In this document: positions 1-8,190 of the stretch, one piece after another
Layout of the letters: every line of letters begins with the position of its first letter
Numbering within the stretch: the stretch's first letter is position 1
NCBI RefSeq assembly: GCF_000738775.1
Contig: NZ_JPOC01000046.1
Location: 1 to 64,000, forward strand
Length of the DNA stretch: 64,000 bases
Source: Prescottella defluvii
Lineage (GTDB): Bacteria; Actinomycetota; Actinomycetes; Mycobacteriales; Mycobacteriaceae
Direction: 5' to 3'
Translations under genes and position numbers: made by a program
The notes under the pieces: model-generated
The model's input: the letters and a program-made list of their open reading frames with translations, nothing else
Told to the model about the DNA's origin: nothing
The model's database searches: none

Positions 1-336
1 GGCACCCTCGTGTGGCTCGGCAACCCGCTGACGTCCCCCATCCGCGCGCGGGTCGGGGACGGGACGTGGCACCTGAGCGGCGGCAACCGACGCTGGTCCG
101 TCGAGATCGAGGGACGCGCTCCGCCCGACGCCTCGCACATCCTGCCGGTGCCGCTGCCGGCGCGGCGTCGCAACATTCCCGGCGCATTGGAGCACCTCGC
201 GGGGAATCTGTCCGTAACGTTGCGTCACAACAAGCGTTGTGTGTGGTCGGGTGAATCCCGTCTGGCGGGCCTCGAGCACGGTGGGATCGCCCGGGCACAG
301 GCGGAATCACGGCGTCGGGGGTCGCCGCAGCAGTAG
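1..336 (+). CDS. C-terminal part of a tocopherol-cyclase-like protein (5' end outside window)
   Basis: The frame is open from base 1 to the TAG at 334-336, giving 111 residues with no clear internal start, so this is the 3' end of a gene that begins upstream. The tail has a Trp-rich beta pattern (WHLSGGNRRWSVEIEG) and ends in a stretch close to LAGLEHGGIARA. I associate that stretch with the C-terminus of the tocopherol cyclase-like/DUF2804-type lipocalin-fold families, which may bind hydrophobic ligands. The assignment rests on this short tail only. The gene is followed 45 bases later by the lipase-family gene on the same strand. Confidence 0.5.
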   Translation, partial: GTLVWLGNPLTSPIRARVGDGTWHLSGGNRRWSVEIEGRAPPDASHILPVPLPARRRNIPGALEHLAGNLSVTLRHNKRCVWSGESRLAGLEHGGIARAQAESRRRGSPQQ

Positions 337-381
337 CGGGCACAACGGGAACGAACGACATATTGGGGGGGATCTCGAGCA

Positions 382-1686
382 ATGCTTCGAACATCTTTAC
401 TCGCGACGGTGGCCGCCGTCGCCCTGGTCGCCGGTGCGCCGCCGGCCACGGCCGCGCCGACCCCGGTCGGCCTCGACGAGATATTCAGCCCGTTCGTCAT
501 CAGCACGTTCACCGACGGCAGGATCGCCCCGCCCGATCAGTGGCGGCCACGTCATCCCGTGTCCGACCCCTGGTACCAGGCCCCACCGGTCGGCGACGCA
601 CCCGCGGGCACACTCCTCAAGGCCCGCCCGGCGACGGTGCAGGTGTACGGCGTGCAACCGGCCCACGTCCGCGGCTACCAGTTGATGTACGTCACCACCG
701 ACTTCGATGGCAGCCGCATCGTGAACACCGGCATGCTGATGATCCCGGACGACGGCACCCCGCCGCAGGACCGCAAGCTCATCGGCTACTCCGAGGCCAA
801 CGACAGCCTCGGCCCGGGCTGCATGCCCAGCACCCAGTGGACCGGCGGCGACCAGGACGATCCGGCGTTGTTCTCCGCGCTCGGGCCCGTCGCGCAGATG
901 TTCGGCAACGGCTGGGCCGTGATGATGAGCGACACCGCCAACGACGGCGACCCGGCGCCCAACGGATTCTCGATCGGTCAGTTCTCCGGTGCCGCCACGC
1001 TCGACGGCCTACGGGCCGCGCTCGCGCTGCCCGACGCCGACTTCGCCCCCGACACCCCGATCGGCATCTACGGCATCGCCGGCGGTGGCGTGGCGGCAGC
1101 CTTCGCGGCCGAGAAGCAGGCGTCGTACGCGCCCGAACTCGACGTCGTCGGCACCGTGCTGCAGGCGATGGTGGTCGACAGCGCGACATTCGAGCGCAAG
1201 GCCGACGGCGGCATCGGCGCGGGCTTCGTGTTCGCGAACTCGCTGGGCTACGCGGCCCGCTACCCCGAGATCGATCTCGACGCGGAGCTGACTCCCCTCG
1301 GCCGGCAGATCGCCGACGTCTTCAACCGCACGTGCCAGCAGACGTACCTGCTCACGCCGTTCCTGCCGCTGTCCGCGCTCTACACCCGCGGACTCCCGGC
1401 CGACAACCCGGCCTTCGCCCGCGCGTACGCCGAGAACCGGTTGGGGCAGCAGGCCCCGCAGGCGCCGGTGCTGATGACGTCGTGCCGCGACGACTTCCTG
1501 GTCCCCTACTCGGACGTCGAGCAACTCGTCGCGGCGTACCGCGCCGGCGGCACCGAGGTGACGGTCGACCCGAGCGTGTGCGGTGTCTCGGATGTCCTGG
1601 CGAACCCGTGGCGGGTCGGCACCGAGATGCTGGGCATGCAGAACGTCGACTGGTTCGTCGGCCGGTTCGCGGAGGCGGGGCGATGA
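382..1686 (+). CDS. Exported lipase-family (LIP) alpha/beta hydrolase with an atypical nucleophile elbow
   Basis: This 434-residue protein starts with a signal peptide (residues 1 to about 25, ending in ATAAP) and has the overall pattern of the secretory lipase family (PF03583). A G-rich stretch lies just before the ATG. At the expected nucleophile elbow, G-x-S-x-G, the protein reads GIYGIAGGG, so residue 233 is Ala (codon GCC) instead of Ser. Other landmarks such as the GYSEAND strand (from about residue 135) and the C-terminal HxxD-like region are less clear. The missing Ser suggests a non-hydrolytic role or a shifted active site. The next gene overlaps its stop codon (ATGA), so the two are probably made together. 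Family assignment is good; activity is doubtful. Confidence 0.75.
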   Translation: MLRTSLLATVAAVALVAGAPPATAAPTPVGLDEIFSPFVISTFTDGRIAPPDQWRPRHPVSDPWYQAPPVGDAPAGTLLKARPATVQVYGVQPAHVRGYQLMYVTTDFDGSRIVNTGMLMIPDDGTPPQDRKLIGYSEANDSLGPGCMPSTQWTGGDQDDPALFSALGPVAQMFGNGWAVMMSDTANDGDPAPNGFSIGQFSGAATLDGLRAALALPDADFAPDTPIGIYGIAGGGVAAAFAAEKQASYAPELDVVGTVLQAMVVDSATFERKADGGIGAGFVFANSLGYAARYPEIDLDAELTPLGRQIADVFNRTCQQTYLLTPFLPLSALYTRGLPADNPAFARAYAENRLGQQAPQAPVLMTSCRDDFLVPYSDVEQLVAAYRAGGTEVTVDPSVCGVSDVLANPWRVGTEMLGMQNVDWFVGRFAEAGR

Positions 1687-2936
1687 GGAAGCTGATCACC
1701 GGCGTCGTGGTCGCCGCGCTGATGTTCGCGCCGACGGCGACCGCGACTGCGGACACCGGACCGGACCCGCAGCTCGACCTCTACCTCGACGCCCCGCTGT
1801 CCAACGAGAACGCCGAGTCCAACGGCGGCGTCGAGCCGTCGTTCTCCACGAATCCGGACGAGCTGGGCGCACTGCTCGACCACGCACGGGCACGCGGCGT
1901 CGCGCCGACGCGGTACAGGGCGCTGCTGCAACAGTTCTGGCTGGCGACGGCCACCCGGAAGGCGGGGCTGGACCTGAACGACTGGGATCCGGCCCGGGGT
2001 CTCGCGGCGAACGAGCACAACCTCGCCGACACGTTCCGCTACTACGAGCGCCTGCAGCTCGAGAATCCGAACTTCCTGTGGACCGGGCAGGGCGGCATGG
2101 CCGGACCGTCGTTCGCGGCCGGGATCATGGACGTCGACCTCGGCCGGGTCGTGCTCGACGTCCGCGGCGCGCGGGACGCCGTCGCCGCGATCGTGGGCAC
2201 ACTCGACGACGCCGCCGCACCCGCGACGGCGAACCTGCCGGCCGACCTGCGGGCGGTGCTCGAGGTGGGCGCGGTCGTCACCGCCGACGACATCGCACAC
2301 TTCCAGACGCAGGTCATCGCGATGAGCAAGCACATCTTCATGGACCTTATCCCCCAGCACGAGGCGTTCCTGGCCGGTGGCATGACCGCGATCGACGAGT
2401 ACCACGCCGCCGGACTGATCGACGAGAACGCCTACCGCGCATGGCAGAACCTGGCTACCGGCGAGCCGGACAAGGTGGCGGCAGGCAATCGGGACCTGCT
2501 CTACCGCGAGCAGTACCAGTCCATCGGCGAGCAGTGGGACACCGCCCGCAACTACAAGGGTGCGGTGGGCCGCGCCCTCACCTATCTGAGTACCGTCGCC
2601 GCCGACCCGGCGATCCCGGGCGTGATCCCGCCGCGGGAGGCGTCCCCGCTGGTACTCACCGCGGGTGACGTCTCCGGCGCCGCCACCGCCGGACCGCAGT
2701 GGCGGCTGCAGACGCCACTGCCGGCCTTCAACTGGTCCGACCGCGACGCCCGCTGGGTGTACATCACCGAGCAGATGCTGCCGAAGTACCAGTCCCTCAA
2801 GGACACCCGGCCCGACCTGTGGCGGGCCACCCTCACCACCCCCATGGAACAGCAGATCCAGGACCAGCGGGCGCTGTCCCGACTACCGCAGATGCTGACG
2901 TCGATGGCACGGACCACGCAGGCACAGTTCTACTGA
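1683..2936 (+). CDS. Exported protein of unknown function, coupled to the lipase-family gene
   Basis: The ATG at 1683 overlaps the TGA of the preceding gene (ATGA), which supports this start over the much longer open frame reaching back to 363. The 417-residue product begins with a signal peptide (MRKLITGVVVAALMFAPTA, cleavage near ATAD at about residue 23). The mature part is mostly alpha-helical, with conserved-looking Trp/Tyr-rich patches (FLWTGQGGMAGPSFAAG, MSKHIFMDLIPQHEAFLAGG, FNWSDRDARW). I do not recognise the family with confidence. The tight coupling suggests that it acts with the upstream lipase-like protein at the cell surface. Confidence 0.8.
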   Translation: MRKLITGVVVAALMFAPTATATADTGPDPQLDLYLDAPLSNENAESNGGVEPSFSTNPDELGALLDHARARGVAPTRYRALLQQFWLATATRKAGLDLNDWDPARGLAANEHNLADTFRYYERLQLENPNFLWTGQGGMAGPSFAAGIMDVDLGRVVLDVRGARDAVAAIVGTLDDAAAPATANLPADLRAVLEVGAVVTADDIAHFQTQVIAMSKHIFMDLIPQHEAFLAGGMTAIDEYHAAGLIDENAYRAWQNLATGEPDKVAAGNRDLLYREQYQSIGEQWDTARNYKGAVGRALTYLSTVAADPAIPGVIPPREASPLVLTAGDVSGAATAGPQWRLQTPLPAFNWSDRDARWVYITEQMLPKYQSLKDTRPDLWRATLTTPMEQQIQDQRALSRLPQMLTSMARTTQAQFY

Positions 2937-2947
2937 CCGGTCGACGG

Positions 2948-2975
2948 CCGTGCAGATCGGATCAGATCTGCACGG
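2948..2975. terminator. Hairpin between convergent genes
   Basis: A perfect 11-bp inverted repeat, CCGTGCAGATC at 2948-2958 and GATCTGCACGG at 2965-2975, with a 6-nt loop. The loop contains the stop codon of the leftward ROK gene and the right arm its last codons. It can serve as a bidirectional terminator. There is no T-tract, as is usual in actinobacteria. Confidence 0.7.
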
Positions 2976-4263
2976 TCGCCTTCCGCATGGCCACCAAGGG
3001 ATTCGCGTACAGCGAGCTGAGCGAGACGACACCGGCCGCGTGTTCCTGGACCCGATTGCCGAATCCGGTGATCCGCACGTCCGACCCGCCGGCCCGGGTG
3101 GCGCGCGCCAGCGCCCGGGAGACCTGCGGCACGGCCTCGGGGTAGTCGGTGAACGCCTGCCCGCCGAGGATCACCCGGTCCGGATTGAACAGGTCGCGCA
3201 GCATCGCGACCGCCCCGCCGAGAGTCCGCGCCCTCTCGTCCAGGATCTCCTGCGCCCGAACCGAACCCGCACGTGCGGAGCGATACAGTGCGGCGATCGG
3301 GGGCAGCGTGTCGCCGTCGGGCAGGACACCGGCACGGCGGGCCGCGAGCAGCACCCCACGATCACCGACGGCGGCCTCGAGGCAGCCGGTGGCCCCGCAT
3401 CCGCACTGCACCTCCGAGGCGGTCGGCAGGTGGGCGATCGATCCGGAACCCGCACTCGGCGTGTGCACCTTGCCGTCGAGAGTCATTGCCAAACCGACAG
3501 TTTCACGTGCGTAGAAGTACAGCCCGCTGCTCTTCCCCCCGGCCGTGCTGTCGGCGCGCTGCGGCGTCAACAGCAGTTCGGACGCGGCCATCGCCTCGAC
3601 GTGGGCCGCGACCGAGACCGGCAGCCCGAACCCGGCCCCCACCACGTCACCGACCCGCGCGTCGGTCCAGCCGAGACGCGGGTGGTCGACGATGCCGGTC
3701 TCCGGGTCCACTCGACCGCCGAGCGCCACCCCCACCCAGAGCGGCCGACGCCGGTGCCAACGGGCCGCGAAACTACGTGCGCTGCCGGTGATGGTGGCGA
3801 GCGCTGCGCCCGACGGCCCTCGCGGCGTGGGGATCTCGACGGCACCGAGGATCCGGCCCCGCAGGTCGGAGGCGATCACGCTGGTGGCGACGGCGCCGAT
3901 GTGGATGCCGACGGTGAGGTAGGACTCGTGGTCCACCTCGAAGGGGATGCGCGGGCGGCCGACGGCACCGGCCGCGGCGAGATCGGGTCGCTCGCGCAGG
4001 AGGCCCACCGACAGCATCGCCGAGACGTGCCGATTCACTGTCGCGATGCTCGAACCCGTTGCGCGCGTGGCCTCGTCACGGGACAGTGGTCCACCGGCGG
4101 CGGCGACGCGGAACACCGCAGCGGCAGGGCCGTCGGCGATTCCGAGGGTGGGTGCCACGATTCGCGGGCGGGCGATGGGGCCGGACGCCCCGGGACGTGA
4201 GGCGATGGTGGTGCGGGCGGTCACAGGTCTCGTTCGGGTGGCGTGAGGCGCTGCGGTGAGCAT
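2962..4263 (-). CDS. ROK-family transcriptional regulator (Rv0485-like)
   Basis: The frame is open to 4419, but ATG 4263 has a clear AAGGA seven bases upstream, giving 433 residues. The N-terminal part contains a winged helix-turn-helix (about residues 40-100, LSRDEATRATGSSIATVNRHVSAML). The rest is a ROK sugar-kinase-like fold with a Cys-rich motif, CGCGATGCLEAAVG, typical of the ROK zinc site (CxCGxxGCxE). By synteny with murB, the L,D-transpeptidase and the SDR it matches Rv0485 of M. tuberculosis. It is preceded by a short Cys-rich open frame that may control it. Confidence 0.85.
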   Translation of the reverse strand: MLTAAPHATRTRPVTARTTIASRPGASGPIARPRIVAPTLGIADGPAAAVFRVAAAGGPLSRDEATRATGSSIATVNRHVSAMLSVGLLRERPDLAAAGAVGRPRIPFEVDHESYLTVGIHIGAVATSVIASDLRGRILGAVEIPTPRGPSGAALATITGSARSFAARWHRRRPLWVGVALGGRVDPETGIVDHPRLGWTDARVGDVVGAGFGLPVSVAAHVEAMAASELLLTPQRADSTAGGKSSGLYFYARETVGLAMTLDGKVHTPSAGSGSIAHLPTASEVQCGCGATGCLEAAVGDRGVLLAARRAGVLPDGDTLPPIAALYRSARAGSVRAQEILDERARTLGGAVAMLRDLFNPDRVILGGQAFTDYPEAVPQVSRALARATRAGGSDVRITGFGNRVQEHAAGVVSLSSLYANPLVAMRKATVQI

Positions 4264-4391
4264 CGGTCTGTCCTTGCCCCGTCCCGGAGGGGACGGCTGT
4301 CGACGCGGTCGGGTGACGCGCTGCGACGGGGATCGGGTCCCACCGGAGGGGCGGGCGATCAGCACGAACGTAGGGTGCCGGCAGCGCGGAA

Positions 4392-4505
4392 TCAGCTGAG
4401 GGAAGCGCGGCAGGGACAACAGAGTTCCCGAGCCAGCGGCAGCCGGGACCCCAGCGCGGCGGTCACGTAGGTGACCCGCGGTGCGGAGGAGATACCGGAC
4501 GACAT
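4392..4505 (-). CDS. Cys-rich short leader ORF (37 aa), probable leaderless leader peptide
   Basis: This reading frame is too short for routine gene calling. It runs from ATG 4505 to TGA 4392 and encodes 37 residues ending in LARELCCPCRASLS, with Cys at 29, 30 and 32. A TAGCTT hexamer sits 6 nt upstream of the ATG, so the mRNA would start on the ATG (leaderless). It lies 128 nt upstream of the ROK regulator on the same strand. Poly-Cys leaderless short ORFs acting as cysteine-responsive attenuators are known in mycobacteria. That role here is an inference; the ORF and promoter are visible. Confidence 0.5.
   Translation of the reverse strand: MSSGISSAPRVTYVTAALGSRLPLARELCCPCRASLS
4461..4476. 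promoter_or_regulatory. Inverted repeat inside the leader ORF
   Basis: GGTCACGTAGGTGACC has two perfect 6-bp arms around a 4-nt centre. It lies within the Cys-rich leader ORF, between the ROK gene and the divergent SDR. It could be a regulator operator or an RNA stem; the sequence does not decide which. Confidence 0.35.
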
Positions 4506-4511
4506 GCGATC

Positions 4512-4517
4512 AAGCTA
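4512..4517 (-). promoter_or_regulatory. -10 hexamer TAGCTT of the Cys-rich leader ORF
   Basis: TAGCTT on the minus strand, followed by six bases and then ATG 4505. This spacing places the transcription start on the start codon. Confidence 0.55.
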
Positions 4518-4572
4518 GCATCCGCGCCCGCACACCCCCAGCCCATCCCCGGCTCCGGGCCCGTGTCGGCAC

Positions 4573-4578
4573 TACGAT
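4573..4578 (+). promoter_or_regulatory. -10 hexamer TACGAT of the SDR gene (leaderless)
   Basis: TACGAT, then six bases, then ATG 4585. There is no Shine-Dalgarno sequence, so leaderless translation is likely. Confidence 0.6.
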
Positions 4579-4584
4579 CGAGCC

Positions 4585-5334
4585 ATGAGCCTGTCACCGG
4601 ACACCCGCGTCGCCGTCGTCACCGGAGCGAGCTCCGGCATCGGGGAAGCCACCGCCCGCACCCTCGCCGAACAGGGATTTCACGTCGTCCTCGGCGCCCG
4701 CCGCCTGGACCGCCTCGAGACCATCGCCACCGAGATCGGCGGCACCGCGCTCGAGTTAGACGTCACCGACGAGGATTCCGTCGACGCGTTCTGCGCGGTG
4801 CTCCCGCGAGTCGACCTACTCGTCAACAACGCGGGCGGCGCGAAGGGCCTCGCCCCGGTTCTCGAGGCGGATCTCGACGACTGGCGCTGGATGTGGGAGA
4901 CCAACGTCCTCGGGACGCTGCGGATCACGAAGGCACTGCTGCCCAAGCTGATCGAGTCCGGCGACGGCCTGATCGTCACGATCACGTCGGTGGCCGCGTT
5001 CACCGCGTACGACAACGGGTCGGGCTACACGTCGGCCAAGCACGCGCAGGCGGTTCTGCACCGCACCCTGCGCGGCGAATTGCTGGGCAAGCCGGTACGA
5101 CTGACCGAGATCGCCCCGGGCGCGGTGGAGACCGAATTCTCCCTCGTCCGGTTCGACGGCGACACCGAGCGCGCCGCGAAGGTGTACGAGGGCATCACCC
5201 CACTGGTGGCGGAGGACGTCGCCGAGATCGTCGGGTTCGTCGCGTCGCGCCCGCCGCACGTGAATCTGGACCAGATCATCGTCAAGCCACGCGACCAGGC
5301 CGATACGGGACGATTCCACCGCACCACCAGCTAA
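4585..5334 (+). CDS. Short-chain dehydrogenase/reductase (Rv0484c-like)
   Basis: This 249-residue classical SDR has the cofactor motif TGASSGIG at residues 13-20, NNAG at 81-84, catalytic Ser near 135 and YxxxK at Tyr148/Lys152. It should be a cytosolic NAD(P)-dependent oxidoreductase; the substrate is not visible. The SGIGxA pattern and ARR after the second strand hint at NADP(H). It is divergent from the ROK regulator and, as I recall, matches Rv0484c by position. Its TAA stop forms the first three bases of the next gene's -10 hexamer. Confidence 0.88.
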   Translation: MSLSPDTRVAVVTGASSGIGEATARTLAEQGFHVVLGARRLDRLETIATEIGGTALELDVTDEDSVDAFCAVLPRVDLLVNNAGGAKGLAPVLEADLDDWRWMWETNVLGTLRITKALLPKLIESGDGLIVTITSVAAFTAYDNGSGYTSAKHAQAVLHRTLRGELLGKPVRLTEIAPGAVETEFSLVRFDGDTERAAKVYEGITPLVAEDVAEIVGFVASRPPHVNLDQIIVKPRDQADTGRFHRTTS

Positions 5335-5337
5335 TCT
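5332..5337 (+). promoter_or_regulatory. -10 hexamer TAATCT of the DUF2804 gene
   Basis: TAATCT, six bases, then ATG 5344. The TAA is also the stop codon of the upstream SDR, so the promoter core overlaps the end of the preceding coding region. Confidence 0.6.
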
Positions 5338-5343
5338 CGCGGC

Positions 5344-6396
5344 ATGCAGCACCGATTGCAGCCGGGCCCGCTCCTCGACGCGCGCGGGCGCCTCGCCGAG
5401 GCCGGATGGTCCGATGCCGAGATCCGCCGCTACGACCGTTCGGCGGTCGCGGCCCCGTCGTGGCGGATCAAGGAGTGGGACTACTACTGCGTCCTCACCC
5501 CCGACCACGGGCTGGCACTGACGGTCGCCGACAACGGCTACATGGGTCTGCTGGGCGTGTCCTGGCTCGATTTCTGCAATCGACGCGAGCACACCGAGAA
5601 CGTCATGCTGCCGTTTCCGATGGGGCGGATGGGCCTGCCGGCGAGCGCCGACGCCGGCGATGTCGTGGTGGACCGCAGGAAGATGCGGATCGCGTTCCGT
5701 CACGTCGACGGTGGCCGGGTCCTGAGCATCGACCACCCGGGTTTCGACGGCGGCCGCGGCCTGCACGGCGAACTACACCTGGCACAGACGCCGGCGGCGA
5801 ACTCGGGTCACTCCGCAGGCTCCGCTCCTGCCCGGATGGTGATCGCGACGCCGTTCCCGAAGGCGTACAAGGCCTTCTACTACAACCAGAAGATCAACTG
5901 CCTGGCCGCCACCGGTGAGATCGCGGTCGGGGCGGAGACTTTCGGCTTCGACCCGGATACCGCCTTCGGCGTCTTCGACTGGGGTCGGGGCGTGTGGACC
6001 TACGACAACACGTGGTACTGGGGCTCGGCGTCGGGTGTGGTGGACGGCCGGTCGTTCGGCTTCAACATCGGGTACGGGTTCGGTGACACGTCCGGGGCGA
6101 GCGAGAACATGGCGTTCGTGGACGGTGTCGCGCACAAGCTGGACCGGGTGACCTTCCACCTGCCCGAGGGCACCTACGACGGCGCCCCCTGGAAGTTCAG
6201 CAGCAACGACGGAGGGTTCGAGATGACGTTCGAGCCGATCATCGACCGGGCCGCGTCGACGGACCTGAAGGTGCTGCGCTCGATCCAGCATCAGGTGTTC
6301 GGCCGGTTCACCGGGCACGTGGCGCTCGACGACGGCAGCCGGGTCGAGGTCACGGACCTCCTCGGGTTCGCCGAGGAGGTCCGCAACCGCTGGTGA
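5344..6396 (+). CDS. DUF2804 family protein
   Basis: The product has 350 residues and no signal peptide. It has the features I associate with DUF2804: an N-terminal LxxGPLLDARGRLAEAGW stretch, a central FPKAYKAFYYNQKINC motif and a later FDWGRGVWTYDNTWYWGSASG motif. The family is related in fold to large lipocalin-like or CrtC/tocopherol-cyclase-like barrels. Function is unknown; binding or conversion of a hydrophobic compound is possible. It starts from its own leaderless promoter just after the SDR. Confidence 0.8.
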   Translation: MQHRLQPGPLLDARGRLAEAGWSDAEIRRYDRSAVAAPSWRIKEWDYYCVLTPDHGLALTVADNGYMGLLGVSWLDFCNRREHTENVMLPFPMGRMGLPASADAGDVVVDRRKMRIAFRHVDGGRVLSIDHPGFDGGRGLHGELHLAQTPAANSGHSAGSAPARMVIATPFPKAYKAFYYNQKINCLAATGEIAVGAETFGFDPDTAFGVFDWGRGVWTYDNTWYWGSASGVVDGRSFGFNIGYGFGDTSGASENMAFVDGVAHKLDRVTFHLPEGTYDGAPWKFSSNDGGFEMTFEPIIDRAASTDLKVLRSIQHQVFGRFTGHVALDDGSRVEVTDLLGFAEEVRNRW

Positions 6397-6411
6397 ACCG
6401 GCGGCGCCGCG

Positions 6412-7239
6412 CTAGTTCATGTTCAACGAGCTTGCGCGGACAGGTGGTTCGGCCGGTGGCTGCTGACCGAGCGAGGCCTTGGCGTCCTCCCCGATGTGGG
6501 CACCGATCATGCCGGCCGCCATCTCCTGGGTCTCCGAGACCAGCTTGCGCTCGGCCGCGTTCGCGATCCCGTCGACGAGCGCATCGTTGACCTGCGAGCC
6601 TCCGAGCGGACTGGACACCATCGTCGAGACGACGGTCCCGAACACGTCCTTGCCGAGCGCGGCCGTGTCGAACCCGTCGCGGTTGCCCTCCGAGATCTGC
6701 CACAGCTGGATCATGCTCGAGATTCCACCGTCCCGGAGCACCGCGACCGCGACGTCACGGCCGAGCTTCTCGAGGAGTTCCCGCAGGATCAGCCGCACGG
6801 TGACCTGCGTGGCCAACTGGGCCGCCGGGATGGCCGTCGTGCTCGCCCCGAGTGTCCCGGCCGCAGCCGCGAGGAGCGCCGCGATCTCCGCCGCGAGCAG
6901 TATCAGCGCGGAGATGATCGACAGTTTCGCGTGTTCGACGTCCGCCGCGGTGCTCTCGCACGAGTCGGCGAGCTGCCGGCACGCGGACGCGATGTCCTCG
7001 ACCGAGGCCCCGACCTCCTGCCATCGTCCGGCGACGGCGTCGTTCACGTCGCCGACCAGGGCGTCCAATGCGGGCTGGATGGACCGCGCGCCGTCGGCAC
7101 CGACGCGGTCGAGGCTGACGGCGGCAAGTTCCCACGCGTCCGACAGCCGACGCAGGGACGTCTCGTCGGCCTCCGGCCAGTCCTGCCCGACCGCGACCGA
7201 CGCGAGGGTGCGTAGCGAACCGGGGATCTCGATGCCCAT
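6412..7239 (-). CDS. WXG100-like-domain protein (type VII secretion substrate type)
   Basis: The 275-residue product begins MGIEIPGSLRTLASVAVGQDWPEADETSLRRLSDAWE. This is the N-terminal domain seen in many large actinobacterial type VII-exported toxins (WXG100-like/CpnT N-terminal type). A hydrophobic helix pair lies around residues 105-140. Unlike polymorphic toxins it has no recognisable C-terminal toxin domain and ends in a Pro-rich tail. Its start overlaps the stop of the WXG100-like gene (TGATG), and it is the last gene of the four-gene ESX accessory cassette. Confidence 0.75.
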   Translation of the reverse strand: MGIEIPGSLRTLASVAVGQDWPEADETSLRRLSDAWELAAVSLDRVGADGARSIQPALDALVGDVNDAVAGRWQEVGASVEDIASACRQLADSCESTAADVEHAKLSIISALILLAAEIAALLAAAAGTLGASTTAIPAAQLATQVTVRLILRELLEKLGRDVAVAVLRDGGISSMIQLWQISEGNRDGFDTAALGKDVFGTVVSTMVSSPLGGSQVNDALVDGIANAAERKLVSETQEMAAGMIGAHIGEDAKASLGQQPPAEPPVRASSLNMN

Positions 7240-7553
7240 CAGCTGCCCCCGCCCAACGCGCCCGCGAATCCGCTGTCGGTGTTCTCGAACACCTGCGCGG
7301 TGTCCCGCAGTCCACCGGCGATGCCCGCGAACACCTCGACGAGGTGCTGCAGCGCGGATCGGGCACCGTCGGCGCCCGGCACGTACGTGGACGCGAATGC
7401 GGTTCCGGGGGCGTCCGTCCCCCAGCTCGTGCCCTCCCCGTCGAGGACCCCGCCGAGGTCGCTCAGCGCATCGGAGAGCCGGTCGGCGAGGAGGTCGAAG
7501 TGGGGTGCGGCGCCGCGCAACTGGTCGGCATCGACCCGCATCCGGTCAGCCAC
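7239..7553 (-). CDS. Small WXG100-like ESX protein
   Basis: The GTG at 7553 has GGGAGG six bases upstream and overlaps the end of the YbaB-like gene, giving 104 residues. The open frame continues further upstream but is not needed. The product is helical, with a SWG turn near the middle (GEGTSWGTDAPG), a WXG-type hairpin. The N-terminal MRVDADQLRGAAPHFDLLADRL is typical of ESX C-like proteins. It probably pairs with the WXG100-like domain of the next gene for type VII export. Confidence 0.75.
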   Translation of the reverse strand: MADRMRVDADQLRGAAPHFDLLADRLSDALSDLGGVLDGEGTSWGTDAPGTAFASTYVPGADGARSALQHLVEVFAGIAGGLRDTAQVFENTDSGFAGALGGGS

Positions 7554-8112
7554 GGTGCGCCTCCCGCAGGATCGGCGCGCGCCAGTCGTGCAGGTCGTCG
7601 TCCGGGACGGGCACGGCCGGATCCGCAGCGGCAGTGGCGGCGGTGGCTGCGGTGGTAGCGGCGGCGAACTCGGTCGCCACCGTCGGCAACAGGTTCCGGA
7701 GGCTCGGCGCCCCGGCCACCAGGTCGGACAGGTCCGGAAGACCCGCTGCCGCACCGGTGACCGGCGCCATCAGTTCGGCGATCCGTGCGCGCACCTCCGC
7801 GGTGGCGGCGCGGGCCGTGGCGGCGACGACCTCGGCGAGCCGTGCGGGCGTCGTCCGCGTGAACGTCGACGGATCGAGGTCCACCGCCACCACCGACCCG
7901 GACGAGTCGACGGTCACCCGGACCAGTCCGTCGGGCGACTGCACCTGCGCGGTGGTCTGCGCGAGAGCCCCCTGCGCTGCCGCGAGTGCCTCCGTCTGCC
8001 GGTCCAACCCCTCGAGCAGGGCATCGACCTGCCCCTGCAACACGGCGTTGCTGCTTCTCGTGCGTTCCCGTGCGGTGTCTCGGTTGTCTACCCGAATACC
8101 GTTGTCGGTCAT
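7546..8112 (-). CDS. YbaB/EbfC-like protein of an ESX cassette
   Basis: The ATG at 8112 follows GGGAGG with six bases between, giving 188 residues (the frame is open to 8175). The N-terminal helix and the following beta segment (SPDGLVRVTVDSSGSVVAVDLDP) are the YbaB/EbfC fold. Such proteins are common beside EspG and WXG100 genes in actinobacterial type VII clusters, where their role is unclear. The C-terminal part is Ala/Thr-rich, with AAATTAATAATAAAD-like repeats, and probably flexible. Confidence 0.75.
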   Translation of the reverse strand: MTDNGIRVDNRDTARERTRSSNAVLQGQVDALLEGLDRQTEALAAAQGALAQTTAQVQSPDGLVRVTVDSSGSVVAVDLDPSTFTRTTPARLAEVVAATARAATAEVRARIAELMAPVTGAAAGLPDLSDLVAGAPSLRNLLPTVATEFAAATTAATAATAAADPAVPVPDDDLHDWRAPILREAHRG

Positions 8113-8190
8113 TGCTTCCCTCCCGGTGTTCCCCTTCGCTGTGTGTAGACGCGGACGCGGGGGAATCGGTTCCATCGGACCGGAAAGTCG

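Noticed and set aside
363-2936. An 857-residue open frame covering the lipase and the next gene
   Set aside because: Its first 440 residues are an Arg/Pro-rich shadow of the lipase gene in another frame. The real gene starts at ATG 1683, overlapping the lipase stop.
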